Part shown: positions 16,201 to 25,026 of the stretch, one piece after another
Numbering within the stretch: position 1 is the stretch's first letter
Layout: each line of letters starts with the position of its first letter
IMG/VR virus record: IMGVR_UViG_3300010401_000041
Span: 1-55,519 of that record
Source: a virus
Direction: 5' to 3' (one strand)
DNA length: 55,519 nt
The notes under the pieces: generated by a model
The model's database searches: none
What the model was told of the DNA's origin: nothing
What the model saw: the letters and a program-made list of their open reading frames with translations, nothing else
Program-made: the position numbers and the translations under genes

Positions 16201-16369
16201 CGGAACGCCAGATGAAAAATTATATATTGGCGATGGGATCACTGACATAGCCATTAAGATAATGCTTGAATTTCAACAATATTCAAATTTATTTTACTGT
16301 AACTTTGTTGACATAGGGTACGATATTTCAAAGGGGCAGCAAGTGATTGCAAGCCCGACTAACAAATAA
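13223..16369 (+). CDS. Muzzle / tail stabilisation protein (crAss-like), 1048 residues
   Basis: The opening ITEKRNFLEGMNGDVSQRLL and especially GDLLYWTDNNNEPRRINIE (about residues 131-149) are the signature I associate with the large stabilisation or muzzle protein of crAss-like and related Bacteroidota podoviruses. That protein forms the distal tail hub. The rest is long and beta-rich, as expected for stacked beta domains. It sits directly downstream of the ring genes and upstream of the internal proteins. No enzymatic motif is evident. Confidence 0.75.
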   Translation: MITEKRNFLEGMNGDVSQRLLGMGQSLNLMNCRVAVTEHGRDYRVENVPGTLLVEQNVFPPYGTNQNIGSTVDLARNRLIYFNYNTAGDHGIYCYVKDTGITYAVLYDSQVIGGLNFSKTSRIDRNAKVIGDLLYWTDNNNEPRRINIEAGIKMNHASYVTDVLPYSYPMNQSVITVIRRPFEVCPSVQPLLDGTRENFLNDFSGEFAVRFVYRDNERSVMTTNSSFVNYRTNINDFSFITTANFIRVALPNSFVGIVSGNYFIEQDVQIIQIAVRYNNTPGYFVIKEWNKSNPADLAEIIAYNAVTGSLSYDFYNDVRGVPISDADSVKPADSVPIKAKTVELGIDRLFFANYIKGYDAPAITSLTGTTTQQTFPDGFPRTIFKSYATYQIGIRFRDNYKRQSTVVTNDNLIIEIPDRGDYNDKTFTTAINWALSNANALNEIPDYAYYADLVITKNLRTRFFLQSLANGVQYAIKDADGSITYQNTYTGSVFGLAIGSTTLLSTGMFPSFAEGDMVRIYPDGATTFYTLRVIQIEPDYIIVRPVNLGDLTSISFLFYEYFTPYKTSASESFYTVGQTVRINNPGTNSRQYNTLSGSFTGDVTYGVRVTTIFSISYFTENMSPNDDHWMNWYGIYGEANIVSLLGQELKENFVQWSNTIIKGTQTNGLSTFDALDEKVLPFSMGAVSKLQVASKIQEEGNIMLAIGEKSTVSMYLSEVQVVGASTNAFLASSPGVIGTVNNLKGNYGTINPESVIEYLGLVFWFDMLNGTFVQYSAEGLEPVSNYGEMRFFQNYAQKYLVSSTAGIDTRNGFHHIPTCIDPFHKEVICSLPSLVQDGVDLPSYSVVPIYAVSVLNRFDISDYLAKTMTFQFGKNKWGSNFEFLGEWYDYIQTTMYGFKNGALYIHNHEDADYNQFYGPHYPVRICCTANLNPSALKDLFNIAIESNAAPDFTVAYADYPNVQITDLTVDDYTDQQGQFYAEFFKDRLSPNVSGTPDEKLYIGDGITDIAIKIMLEFQQYSNLFYCNFVDIGYDISKGQQVIASPTNK

Positions 16370-16380
16370 AATCTAATATT

Positions 16381-16974
16381 ATGTTTGGTCTTCTTCAAGG
16401 AATAGCAGGTGCTTTTAGCGCACATGGGGCTAACAAGAGTTTAAGTCGTCTTCAAAAATTAGACCCTACCTATATGGCTAATCCATTAGCCGCTCAATAT
16501 TTAAATCAGGTAAAGCAAGCCTATAGCGGTCGTATGCCGGGAGCCACGCAAGCCGAAAACAATATCTATACACAAAATGCAAACTTCAATGATACGGTAG
16601 GTAGAAATGCTACCGATGCGTCCCAAGCTATCGCAGCAGCAGCAGCGGGACAAGGGCAAACCGACCAACAACTACAAGACCTTTCTACCAAAGAAGCTCA
16701 ATCTAAATACGGTCTTTTGGACAACTTGAATTCGGCATACGGAGCAAATATTGCTGAAGGAGATAAGGTTTATAATGATAATGTAAGACGTTATGGAGAT
16801 TTGGTGGCAATACGAGGGGCGCAACAAAAAAACCGGCAGAACGCAGTTAACGGGGTGTTCAATGGGTTACAAACCGATTTCAATGATTTTATGGGGTTGG
16901 CCGGCGGCGGTGCTTTTGATGCAGGTGGAATTTTTGGTAAAAAACAAGGTGCAGGCACTCCACAACTTATTTAA
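16381..16974 (+). CDS. Putative internal (ejection) virion protein, 197 residues
   Basis: A glycine/alanine-rich hydrophobic start (MFGLLQGIAGAFSAHGANKS) precedes a helical, glutamine- and alanine-rich body (SQAIAAAAAGQGQTDQQLQ) and a glycine-rich tail. This is the layout of small internal proteins such as T7 gp14-like and P22-type ejection proteins, which are released into the envelope during DNA injection. Two larger internal-type genes and a transglycosylase follow, consistent with an ejection cluster. Confidence 0.6.
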   Translation: MFGLLQGIAGAFSAHGANKSLSRLQKLDPTYMANPLAAQYLNQVKQAYSGRMPGATQAENNIYTQNANFNDTVGRNATDASQAIAAAAAGQGQTDQQLQDLSTKEAQSKYGLLDNLNSAYGANIAEGDKVYNDNVRRYGDLVAIRGAQQKNRQNAVNGVFNGLQTDFNDFMGLAGGGAFDAGGIFGKKQGAGTPQLI

Positions 16975-16985
16975 AAGAGGTTAAA

Positions 16986-18440
16986 ATGATTAATGTTTCC
17001 GATTTTATCATCGATCCACAACAGGCAACAATGTCTGAAGGCATTAAACACTATGCTGCGACTGCCCAACACAATAAAGAAATTGCCTATCAAAGACACA
17101 AAGAGCAAGAAGCCGAACAATGGAGAAAGCTAAACCTCATTCAGGATTTAACCGATTTATCCAAGCACCAAACCAGCGACGATATTGCCAATGCCGTAGG
17201 TAATCAACACGCAAATGATATTTTTAAAAAGTATACCGCAGCCGCAGGGCAAATGTCGCCAGCAGAATTACAATACAATATTTCAAAAGACATGCAGTCG
17301 GTGACGAATGGACTGGATGCAATGAAGAACGAGTTAGCGCAATCAGATCAAATGATCGGGGCATTAAAAACGAAATTTCCAAGTTTAGATATTACCTCTT
17401 TAGCGAAAGATTCAAGGGCAGATATTTTGGGAAGAAGGTTAAAAAATGCGAACGAATTTGCGAACCCATTAGAAGTGCCACAAAGCACCATAAACTATGG
17501 CGATCCAGATTTTTTGAGTAGATACGTTACTGGAAATAAAGGCATCACCGAAGAAATAGTGAATCCTAAAGGCGCAGATGACGTAAGCGTTTATAAAGGT
17601 TCACCGAATCAATACACAAAGTATAGTGCCAAAATCCCATACTGGAAGAAACCAAGTTATGATCCGGCAAAGTTAAATAACGGGTTCATTACAGATAAGA
17701 GCGAACCGTCCTTGCAAATAAAAGCAACTACACTGCCAGCGGCATCTTTGCCATCTTCAAACGGAAAGCCATTTAAAATTGTTGACGAAGATGTTTATAA
17801 ACGATTCACCAACGATGAGGGGAAAAATATAGAATTAATAAAATCAACCAGAGACGAATATCCGGAGTACGACAAGTTCAATAGTCAGGAAAAAGAATAC
17901 GCCAAACGCAACGTTCTGTATAAACATTTGGAAGCGTTAGACCAAAGTAATTTTCACCCTACCGATGTACACGCGCCATCTGCCAGCCTTCTTAAATTAT
18001 ATGCCGGTGGTAGTGGAAGCGGAAGTTCTAAAGTAGAACCAGAGATCAGAGATATTTATAAAGAAGTAAGCGGTAAGGTTGGCGAAGAGGGAACGCCAAT
18101 GAATATCATGAGTGCAGGGGCGCAAAAGACAATATTGGAGTATGCTAATAAATTAACTGGCGAAGGAATGACACAGGGGGATGTGATGTTGAAAAAAGCT
18201 GCCGATGGGACAATAAATATTGTTAGGACAGATGATAATAAAGTTATTGCACCAATTGATTTCGGAGATTTAAATGTTCCGTCGCAACCAAGTGTAAAAG
18301 AAAAAAGGGCTGTTATCAATGAAACCAATAGGCAGTATAAGTACAATGGTAAAACATACACACACTCTCAAATTGAAAAAGCTGCGTCTCAATCAGGATT
18401 AAGTATTGAAGATTATATTAAAAAAGCTGGACTTAAATGA
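16986..18440 (+). CDS. Putative internal virion protein, 484 residues
   Basis: This hydrophilic, helix-rich protein has long charged stretches and no transmembrane segments. The first 160 residues are alpha-helical and glutamine/lysine-rich. The tail ends in a lysine-rich helical repeat region (YKYNGKTYTHSQIEKAASQSG) that looks like a small C-terminal binding module. Its stop overlaps the start of the 1841-residue gene by 4 bases. Context suggests an ejected protein; I do not recognise the family. Confidence 0.55.
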   Translation: MINVSDFIIDPQQATMSEGIKHYAATAQHNKEIAYQRHKEQEAEQWRKLNLIQDLTDLSKHQTSDDIANAVGNQHANDIFKKYTAAAGQMSPAELQYNISKDMQSVTNGLDAMKNELAQSDQMIGALKTKFPSLDITSLAKDSRADILGRRLKNANEFANPLEVPQSTINYGDPDFLSRYVTGNKGITEEIVNPKGADDVSVYKGSPNQYTKYSAKIPYWKKPSYDPAKLNNGFITDKSEPSLQIKATTLPAASLPSSNGKPFKIVDEDVYKRFTNDEGKNIELIKSTRDEYPEYDKFNSQEKEYAKRNVLYKHLEALDQSNFHPTDVHAPSASLLKLYAGGSGSGSSKVEPEIRDIYKEVSGKVGEEGTPMNIMSAGAQKTILEYANKLTGEGMTQGDVMLKKAADGTINIVRTDDNKVIAPIDFGDLNVPSQPSVKEKRAVINETNRQYKYNGKTYTHSQIEKAASQSGLSIEDYIKKAGLK

Positions 18441-21400
18441 CCACTCACACATATAAAAATGAGGAAGGGTTACCAATACTAAATAGTGGTAATGGCGATG
18501 ATATTGGCGAACTTCCGGTATTTAAAGATGATTCTGTAAAAAAAAAAGAAGCGCAAGAACACCTTGGTGGCGCATTGGCTACTACTGGCGAAAATATTGT
18601 AAAGAGTACCGTATCAAATTACAAGCCCCAATCAAAATTATCAAAAGACGACAAGGATAAGTTATCCCAATTTTTACTTGGCAGCAAGCCCGACGTTCGG
18701 GATAGAACAGCGGATGCGTTGAAGGCAGTTGAAAATACACATCCTGCGCAACAAGTTACAGTTAAGAAGTCTTCGGATATAGTAAAGCCACTGACAGAAA
18801 AAGTAGACAAGGAAGCCCGTAATACTATTAATGATATAATGTATAGCGAAGGGGACGCATGGAAAGACCCGGTTAAAGCTATTGATGACAAGGCTAAAGC
18901 GGCAACAAACATAGATGAATTTACCGCACTAAACCGGGCGGCAGACCTGACTACTCAAAGTCTTGCACCAACCGGGTACGATGCTATGAGGGTTCTAAAT
19001 AGTAGTTTGTGGGGGCAAGCTAAAGAGGATAATCAAACAGCTAATTTACTGAAAGCAAAAGCGAAGGAGTATAACGACGATGTTGCACCACTTCGTGAAA
19101 TCAATATTGAACAGCCAATCGGGGAACACAATCAATACGCAGCTAGTGTGTATTCCGATCAAATGAAAAACGCTTTTATAAAGGCGTACGCAAATAAAAA
19201 TACAGATTTCAAAAATCAATTGGAATCTGCCGGTATAGATATTAACGACCCTTTTTTGTATAAAAGAATTGGGGATGCTAAAGCCGGTCAAATTACGGAT
19301 GAGTATCTGCACAATAAAAATGTAGAAGATTTCCTTCAAAAAGAGAATAGTAATTTACTCCCAGCCTATCAACATGCTCAAAATAAATTACTGGAAGATC
19401 ATCCCGATTATGGAGTGCCAAAGATCGCAAATGATTTAAGCCGGGAATTGCAGAAAACCGGGTACAATAACAGGGATTTTATCTTCAATTTCGATACAGA
19501 AAGTTCAAGGGAGTTTGTCGATCACATGGCGCGTCAGCGGTACAAAGACAACCCGGAGTTATTAAAATTTTACGAAGATCACATAAGCGAAATCCATGAC
19601 AGTATGGATAAGCCATCCTTCTTTGAAGGTGTGGCATCTGGTATTAAAAATGTTTATAGCGGCATAGGTAATACGGCAAGCACTCTTTTTCAATCAAAAG
19701 CAGAAGATATAAAAGATGAATGGAACAAAGAAGCAACTAATGTAAGCGCAGACCCGGAAGGATTAATGAAACTCATTAGAAACTCTGGTCACGCGGTTGG
19801 ATTTGTTTCTGGTCTTATGGCTGGCGGTGAAGTAGCGCAAGGGACGAAGTTAGCAGGAACACCGGCAGGCGCACAGCGTTTAATGGTAGGCACAAGTGTT
19901 TTTGGCAATGAGTTGAAAGAAGCCGAAATGAAATATAAAAGCCCTGTTAAGGCATGGGTAAATGCGGGACTAAATACAACTGCATTTGTAATGCTGCAAG
20001 ATATATTCCCTGCTTCCAAAGTGTCTAAAGTTTTTAATGAAATAAAACCAGAATTAAATAAGATAGCCGAAAATCTTTCATCAGGTGCAATTACAAAAGA
20101 AGTTGCCAGAGAGAACGCAACTTCTGTGCTTTCTAAGGCTGTTGATTTTGGGAAGAAAGCGTTCAAGCAGAACGTAAAGACATCCGCTGAAATGACCGCC
20201 TTAACAGGTATGAAGCAGGGGATGGATACGATAATGGGACTGGATGAACAAACATATGATAAATACCATCCTGATGGCGAATTAGAAGATACGTTTAAGA
20301 CAATGTTTTTGAGTAACGCGCCTATTGCTGGATTGTCTGCTTATGGTGAAATTGGCGCAAAGAACAAAGAAATGGAGAACAGCGTTTTTGAGGCCGTTAA
20401 TAATCCAAAAAGATTTGAAACAGCCATAGAAAACTTAAAAGTAAAAGACCCTTCTGTAAATATAGATGAGATCAGGGGTAATTTTGAATTTGCAAAATCA
20501 CTGAAAGAAAAACTGGATGCTGAGGGGATTGACCCGATTAATCAAAAAAGATTCTTAGTAGAAGCGTTGAAAGAAAAAGTAAACAAAGAGAATCTGGCTA
20601 AACTTTCAGAATCAAACATAACTCGCAGAACACAAAAAGAAATAAGAGAAAGCCAAGATATTCAGGATAAGATATTGAACGGTGAAGATGTCGTGGGTGA
20701 AGAGCAGCGCAAAGAAATGCCGCCTGAAGAAAATGAAATAATTTCAAGGGTAAACAAGGTTGCCAGCGAAGGAATAGTTAACACGTTAAAGGTTGCCGAT
20801 ACGGAACAGGATAAGATTAAATTTTTGAAAGATCAATCTTTAGATGTTCCCTCTTCGTTGAAAGATCAATTAGGGGGCGACGAAAATCTGACTACTGATA
20901 TTATTTCTCAAAACGATAAATCTGATATTGAATCCAGCATATCTAAGTATGAAAAAGAGTTAAAGAACCCCGATTTGTCCGATCAGAGAACAGAGGAAAT
21001 TGACAGACACTTATCGCTTCTGCATAAGGGGTTGGATAAAATAAAAACAGATGAAACAGCCATAGAACCTGAAGCAAATACAGAAAGCAATGAACCGGCC
21101 AAAGCAAGTGAAGCGAATGAACCTACTCTTACAATTGATGAAGGAGCAGAAAAGCCGCCAACCAATCCAGAAGAAAAAGACCTCCCATTCGGGCGGCAAG
21201 AATTAACTGGTATTGCTCACGAATTACAACAAGGAAGGGCGTATGATATTGGAGCAGAAGCCCCGCAACGAGGCGAAGGGGTGTCTGTAGAAGAGTCTAT
21301 TGTACATGGTAATTCTTTGCTTGCAGACGGTGGAGATGCTTTTAAAGCAGCAGAAAAATTTAAAACCGATAAGAAGATTTCATACGATGACCTTGCATTG

Positions 21401-23962
21401 GTTCGTGCTCAATATGCAAAGATGTGGAAAGATACTAATGAGGCAACTGATAAATTTGGCATTGGAAGTCCCGAAGAGAAAGCGGCAAAAGAGCGTGAGG
21501 TAAAATGGAGAGATGAAGTAGTTAAACCAATGCAAACCGAATGGTCAAAGATTGGTGTTGCTCAACAAGGATTACAGGACATTGACACCGGGTCGTTTGC
21601 TTCATTGCGCAGATCATTAGAAAGTAGAACAAATGCGCCAGCAAAACCAGAGCAAGTTGAAAAACTTAAAAAATTCGCCACTGAGAATAAAAAATTAAAA
21701 GATGAAGTAGATAAACTTCAGGAGAAATTAATAAAGGCAAAAGAGGACACCACTGAAAAATCAGAGAAAAAAAATGCTACAAAATCTGCTAAAGATTTGG
21801 CAGAGCAAATAAGAAAAGGGAAACTGCATAAGCCCGGTTCTTTTTCTGCTGCCAGTCCTGCATCTGTTATTTGGGATAGCGCGGTAGAAATAGTCGCTAA
21901 ATCAGTGGAGGCCGGCGGTAAAATAGCTGATGCTATCTCGGAAGGACTAAAATATATAAAAGAATCCGATTGGTATAAATCATTAAGTCCCGATAAAAAA
22001 GAACAGGCAGAGAAAGAATTTTCCGACTATCACCTTGAAGATTTAGGAGGTAAAATTGATGATGCTAAAAGAATTTCCGAAAAATTAGTAGATAAAAAAG
22101 GCAATGAGTTTACGGCAGATGAAGCAAAAGAAATATGGGATTATGCAAAGCAACACTATTTAGAAACGGGTACACCATACACGGAAATGATTGGCAAAGT
22201 TGCCAATGATCTGGGGTTAACATGGAGACAAGTTGCAAATGCGATCACTACCCCAAAAACTAAACCCATCACTGATGAGATATGGAAAAAACAAAGTGAG
22301 TTAAGTAAAAGCAGGAACGCCACAAAAAATTATCTTGATAATAATGCTGGCGGTAAGGCTGGTAATGTTTTGAAAAAAGTTTCAGGTGTATTTCGTGGGG
22401 TATCCGTGTTTGGTCACGGAGGGATATTTGTAGGAACCCACGCAGCCCCAACTTTATTTCAGCCTACTACATGGAAATCAACTATACCGGCTTTCTTTAG
22501 AGGATGGAAATATGCTTATGGCAATACCGCTAAGTATGAGCAAGCGATGGCAGAACTAAAAAGCGAACCAAACTATATATTAGCGCAACGTGCAGGATTG
22601 AAGAATAATCCAGATCGTATAAATATTGAAGAGTTCCAAAAGTCTCAAAAATTCTTAGGTAAATTAGGAGATGCGGGAGAGAGAGGCTTTAATGCCATCA
22701 AAGTACTTCGTCAGGATTTATTCGACTATCATTTCAATAAATTATCCGAAGAAGATAAGAAGAACCCTGACGTTGCTAAATCTATTGCCCATCTTGTGAA
22801 CAATGCAACGGGAGCAACGAATTTAAATATACCAAACTGGATCAATGAAGTAACATTTGCCGGTGGAATGGAAGCGGCAAGGTGGGGCAAGTATACGCGT
22901 AACCCATTAAAAGCTACAGAAATCGCGCTTAAAGCCATTGCAAAACCAAGTTCGGTTAAGCCCGAAGAAAGAGTATTCGCAAAAGTTTGGGCAAGTCGGG
23001 TAGGTCAGCAGATTGGATTTTATGCGGGTTCCTTAGTTGCTAATGCGGCGATTCAAAATACAATAAATCCAAATAACCCGGTTAACCTTACCAATCCCAA
23101 TAAATCCGATTGGCTGAAGTTTAAGTTTGGAGATATGACGGTAGACCCGACTTCAGGAATGAGAGGGGTAGCAAGTTTTATTTACGGAATTGGTAAAATG
23201 CCGTTTCAAAGTCAGAAAGAATTGAAAGGTGACACAAGGTTAGAAGCTGCTGGCAAAAAAACATTTGGATATGCGAGAGGTAAACTATCTCCGTTTTATT
23301 CAACAGTTGTTGACTTTTTTACCGGGACTGATTTCAATGGTAATCCACTGCCAACTTCATCTGACGAACCAAAAGGCGCAAAACATAAGGTATCTTGGGG
23401 CGAGTACTTATGGCAGAAAGCACCGTTGCCAGTTGCCGAAGCAGTGCATAATATTTATGAATCAGCACATGAAAACGGATCGGATGACGTATCAACAAGC
23501 AACATCTTAAAAGGTATTATGACAGGGTTATTATCTGGAAGTACTGGTTTTAGGGTTGGAGAAACAAAAGAGAAGCCAGCGAAGTTTACAGATAATGAGC
23601 TTAACTCAAAAGAAATAAAATACTTTACAGATAAAGGGTTGGAAATGCCTAACACGTCTCCAACCTCGGAGACAATAAAAGATAAGGCGACAAAAACAAA
23701 AAGGAAACTTAGTGATTACCCGCAATCAGTGATTGATCAGTACAGCGAAACGCATAAAAAGTATTTGAGGAATGAATTGAGCCATATTGTATCACATAAA
23801 TATGTTTTTATGGATGACTACGGGGATATTTCACTTAGTCCGGGATCGGGAAAGAAAAGAAAAAATCTTGACGATCTTACCAAAGAACAGTTAGAACAAA
23901 TATTACATTTGGCTCAATCAAGTGCAACAGAAAAAACAAAGAAAAAACTTTTTAAACACTAA
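18437..23962 (+). CDS. Giant internal virion protein with polyvalent-type C-terminal module, 1841 residues
   Basis: This is the largest protein in the window. The N-terminal third is hydrophilic and helical. Around residues 445-460 there is a glycine-rich amphipathic stretch (GHAVGFVSGLMAGGEVAQG) that could insert in a membrane. A strong coiled coil lies near 1073-1110. From about 1310 to 1680 the order NNATGATNLNIPNWINEVTF, DPTSGMRG, KLSPFYSTVVDFFTGTDFNG and PLPVAEAV matches the C-terminal module I know from large polyvalent or internal proteins of podoviruses. It is probably packaged and ejected with the DNA, forming part of a trans-envelope conduit. No protease or polymerase motif is visible. 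Confidence 0.65.
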   Translation: MTTHTYKNEEGLPILNSGNGDDIGELPVFKDDSVKKKEAQEHLGGALATTGENIVKSTVSNYKPQSKLSKDDKDKLSQFLLGSKPDVRDRTADALKAVENTHPAQQVTVKKSSDIVKPLTEKVDKEARNTINDIMYSEGDAWKDPVKAIDDKAKAATNIDEFTALNRAADLTTQSLAPTGYDAMRVLNSSLWGQAKEDNQTANLLKAKAKEYNDDVAPLREINIEQPIGEHNQYAASVYSDQMKNAFIKAYANKNTDFKNQLESAGIDINDPFLYKRIGDAKAGQITDEYLHNKNVEDFLQKENSNLLPAYQHAQNKLLEDHPDYGVPKIANDLSRELQKTGYNNRDFIFNFDTESSREFVDHMARQRYKDNPELLKFYEDHISEIHDSMDKPSFFEGVASGIKNVYSGIGNTASTLFQSKAEDIKDEWNKEATNVSADPEGLMKLIRNSGHAVGFVSGLMAGGEVAQGTKLAGTPAGAQRLMVGTSVFGNELKEAEMKYKSPVKAWVNAGLNTTAFVMLQDIFPASKVSKVFNEIKPELNKIAENLSSGAITKEVARENATSVLSKAVDFGKKAFKQNVKTSAEMTALTGMKQGMDTIMGLDEQTYDKYHPDGELEDTFKTMFLSNAPIAGLSAYGEIGAKNKEMENSVFEAVNNPKRFETAIENLKVKDPSVNIDEIRGNFEFAKSLKEKLDAEGIDPINQKRFLVEALKEKVNKENLAKLSESNITRRTQKEIRESQDIQDKILNGEDVVGEEQRKEMPPEENEIISRVNKVASEGIVNTLKVADTEQDKIKFLKDQSLDVPSSLKDQLGGDENLTTDIISQNDKSDIESSISKYEKELKNPDLSDQRTEEIDRHLSLLHKGLDKIKTDETAIEPEANTESNEPAKASEANEPTLTIDEGAEKPPTNPEEKDLPFGRQELTGIAHELQQGRAYDIGAEAPQRGEGVSVEESIVHGNSLLADGGDAFKAAEKFKTDKKISYDDLALVRAQYAKMWKDTNEATDKFGIGSPEEKAAKEREVKWRDEVVKPMQTEWSKIGVAQQGLQDIDTGSFASLRRSLESRTNAPAKPEQVEKLKKFATENKKLKDEVDKLQEKLIKAKEDTTEKSEKKNATKSAKDLAEQIRKGKLHKPGSFSAASPASVIWDSAVEIVAKSVEAGGKIADAISEGLKYIKESDWYKSLSPDKKEQAEKEFSDYHLEDLGGKIDDAKRISEKLVDKKGNEFTADEAKEIWDYAKQHYLETGTPYTEMIGKVANDLGLTWRQVANAITTPKTKPITDEIWKKQSELSKSRNATKNYLDNNAGGKAGNVLKKVSGVFRGVSVFGHGGIFVGTHAAPTLFQPTTWKSTIPAFFRGWKYAYGNTAKYEQAMAELKSEPNYILAQRAGLKNNPDRINIEEFQKSQKFLGKLGDAGERGFNAIKVLRQDLFDYHFNKLSEEDKKNPDVAKSIAHLVNNATGATNLNIPNWINEVTFAGGMEAARWGKYTRNPLKATEIALKAIAKPSSVKPEERVFAKVWASRVGQQIGFYAGSLVANAAIQNTINPNNPVNLTNPNKSDWLKFKFGDMTVDPTSGMRGVASFIYGIGKMPFQSQKELKGDTRLEAAGKKTFGYARGKLSPFYSTVVDFFTGTDFNGNPLPTSSDEPKGAKHKVSWGEYLWQKAPLPVAEAVHNIYESAHENGSDDVSTSNILKGIMTGLLSGSTGFRVGETKEKPAKFTDNELNSKEIKYFTDKGLEMPNTSPTSETIKDKATKTKRKLSDYPQSVIDQYSETHKKYLRNELSHIVSHKYVFMDDYGDISLSPGSGKKRKNLDDLTKEQLEQILHLAQSSATEKTKKKLFKH

Positions 23963-23965
23963 ACC

Positions 23966-24667
23966 ATGATGGACACACCATTCCCCGGAGTTCCATTGCT
24001 AAACGCTGGACTTATTGGTTTGCCAAGAAGTGCTAACAACGGAGCTGCTCCACAACAAGATCAACCTGTCCCCGAAGAACCTAAAATTGGGATCAAGGAT
24101 TCGCAAGGATTAAAGTCTGGGCGTTATTCAAAAAAACATATTGAAGGGATTATAGCTGCCTCGAAAGCTGTGGGAGCAGACCCTTACCAAGCACTAGCAT
24201 TGGGATTGCAAGAGAGCGGACTTGGTACAGCAAAATTAAAAAGAAGATTGGGGAAGGTGGATGCGCCGTTAGCAATGGTTCATGACTTTGAACCAGCGCA
24301 GCAAAAGGAGTTAGAAGATACGGCGCAAAAAACTGGAATTGATCCAGAATATTTAAAACTTGCCATTGTCCTACGAGACAAAGTTAAATACGGAAAACAA
24401 CTAGGGTTTACTGATGAAGCCAGCCAACTTCAAGCATACAACGGTTACGGGACTATAAAAAAAGCTATTGGTGGGCCAACTAAAATGTATGGCGTTGATA
24501 TTGGCGATGGATTGGACATGAAAAAAAATCCATTGTACGGGAAACGACTTGTTGCATTGAAATATGATATTGCCAACAATCCCGAAATAAGAGAATTGAT
24601 TGAAGGAAAGCCCGATAAAAAAGTTGCAATGAATATGCCAGAACCAAACCCATTATCAGCACATTAA
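23966..24667 (+). CDS. Virion-associated lytic transglycosylase (SLT-like)
   Basis: Residues about 55-165 have the lysozyme-like SLT layout: ADPYQALALGLQESGLG with candidate catalytic E83, then helices, and LQAYNGYGTI, which corresponds to the family's late 'aYN.G' motif. The first 50 residues are proline-rich and flexible. It lies right after the giant internal protein. I infer it cuts peptidoglycan locally during DNA entry rather than during lysis. It is more diverged than standard family members, so activity needs testing. Confidence 0.65.
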   Translation: MMDTPFPGVPLLNAGLIGLPRSANNGAAPQQDQPVPEEPKIGIKDSQGLKSGRYSKKHIEGIIAASKAVGADPYQALALGLQESGLGTAKLKRRLGKVDAPLAMVHDFEPAQQKELEDTAQKTGIDPEYLKLAIVLRDKVKYGKQLGFTDEASQLQAYNGYGTIKKAIGGPTKMYGVDIGDGLDMKKNPLYGKRLVALKYDIANNPEIRELIEGKPDKKVAMNMPEPNPLSAH

Positions 24668-24675
24668 ATAATACG

Positions 24676-25026
24676 ATGCCAGAAATTAATTACAAACAAT
24701 TATACGAAGCGGAAAAAGAAAAGGTAATAGCTTTTGAAAAAAAATGGGATGCTTTGGAATTGCAAGGCAAAGCAAAGTTGTATTATTCCCTTAATCGGAA
24801 TATGAGCGATCTTTCGGATATGCTTGATGGAATTGAATTGAAGAAGGTGAACATGGATGATCCGAAAGACAAAACAATGGAACGATTAAAAATGATATGG
24901 GCTTCCGTTAAGCCACTTGTTGAAACAATTAATTTAATAAGGGAAGCGTCTGGTATTACCGGAGATGAGAATAAGGACACTGAAAGAAAACCATTTGTCA
25001 ATACAATAGCACAAGATAGAAAGTAG
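24676..25026 (+). CDS. Candidate small terminase subunit (by position), 116 residues
   Basis: This helical, charged 116-residue protein (MPEINYKQLYEAEKEKVIAF...) directly precedes the large terminase, whose GTG start overlaps its TAG stop. Small terminases are often short helical proteins at this position, so this is the best candidate. No helix-turn-helix is clear to me, and another packaging-related role is possible. Confidence 0.45.
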   Translation: MPEINYKQLYEAEKEKVIAFEKKWDALELQGKAKLYYSLNRNMSDLSDMLDGIELKKVNMDDPKDKTMERLKMIWASVKPLVETINLIREASGITGDENKDTERKPFVNTIAQDRK

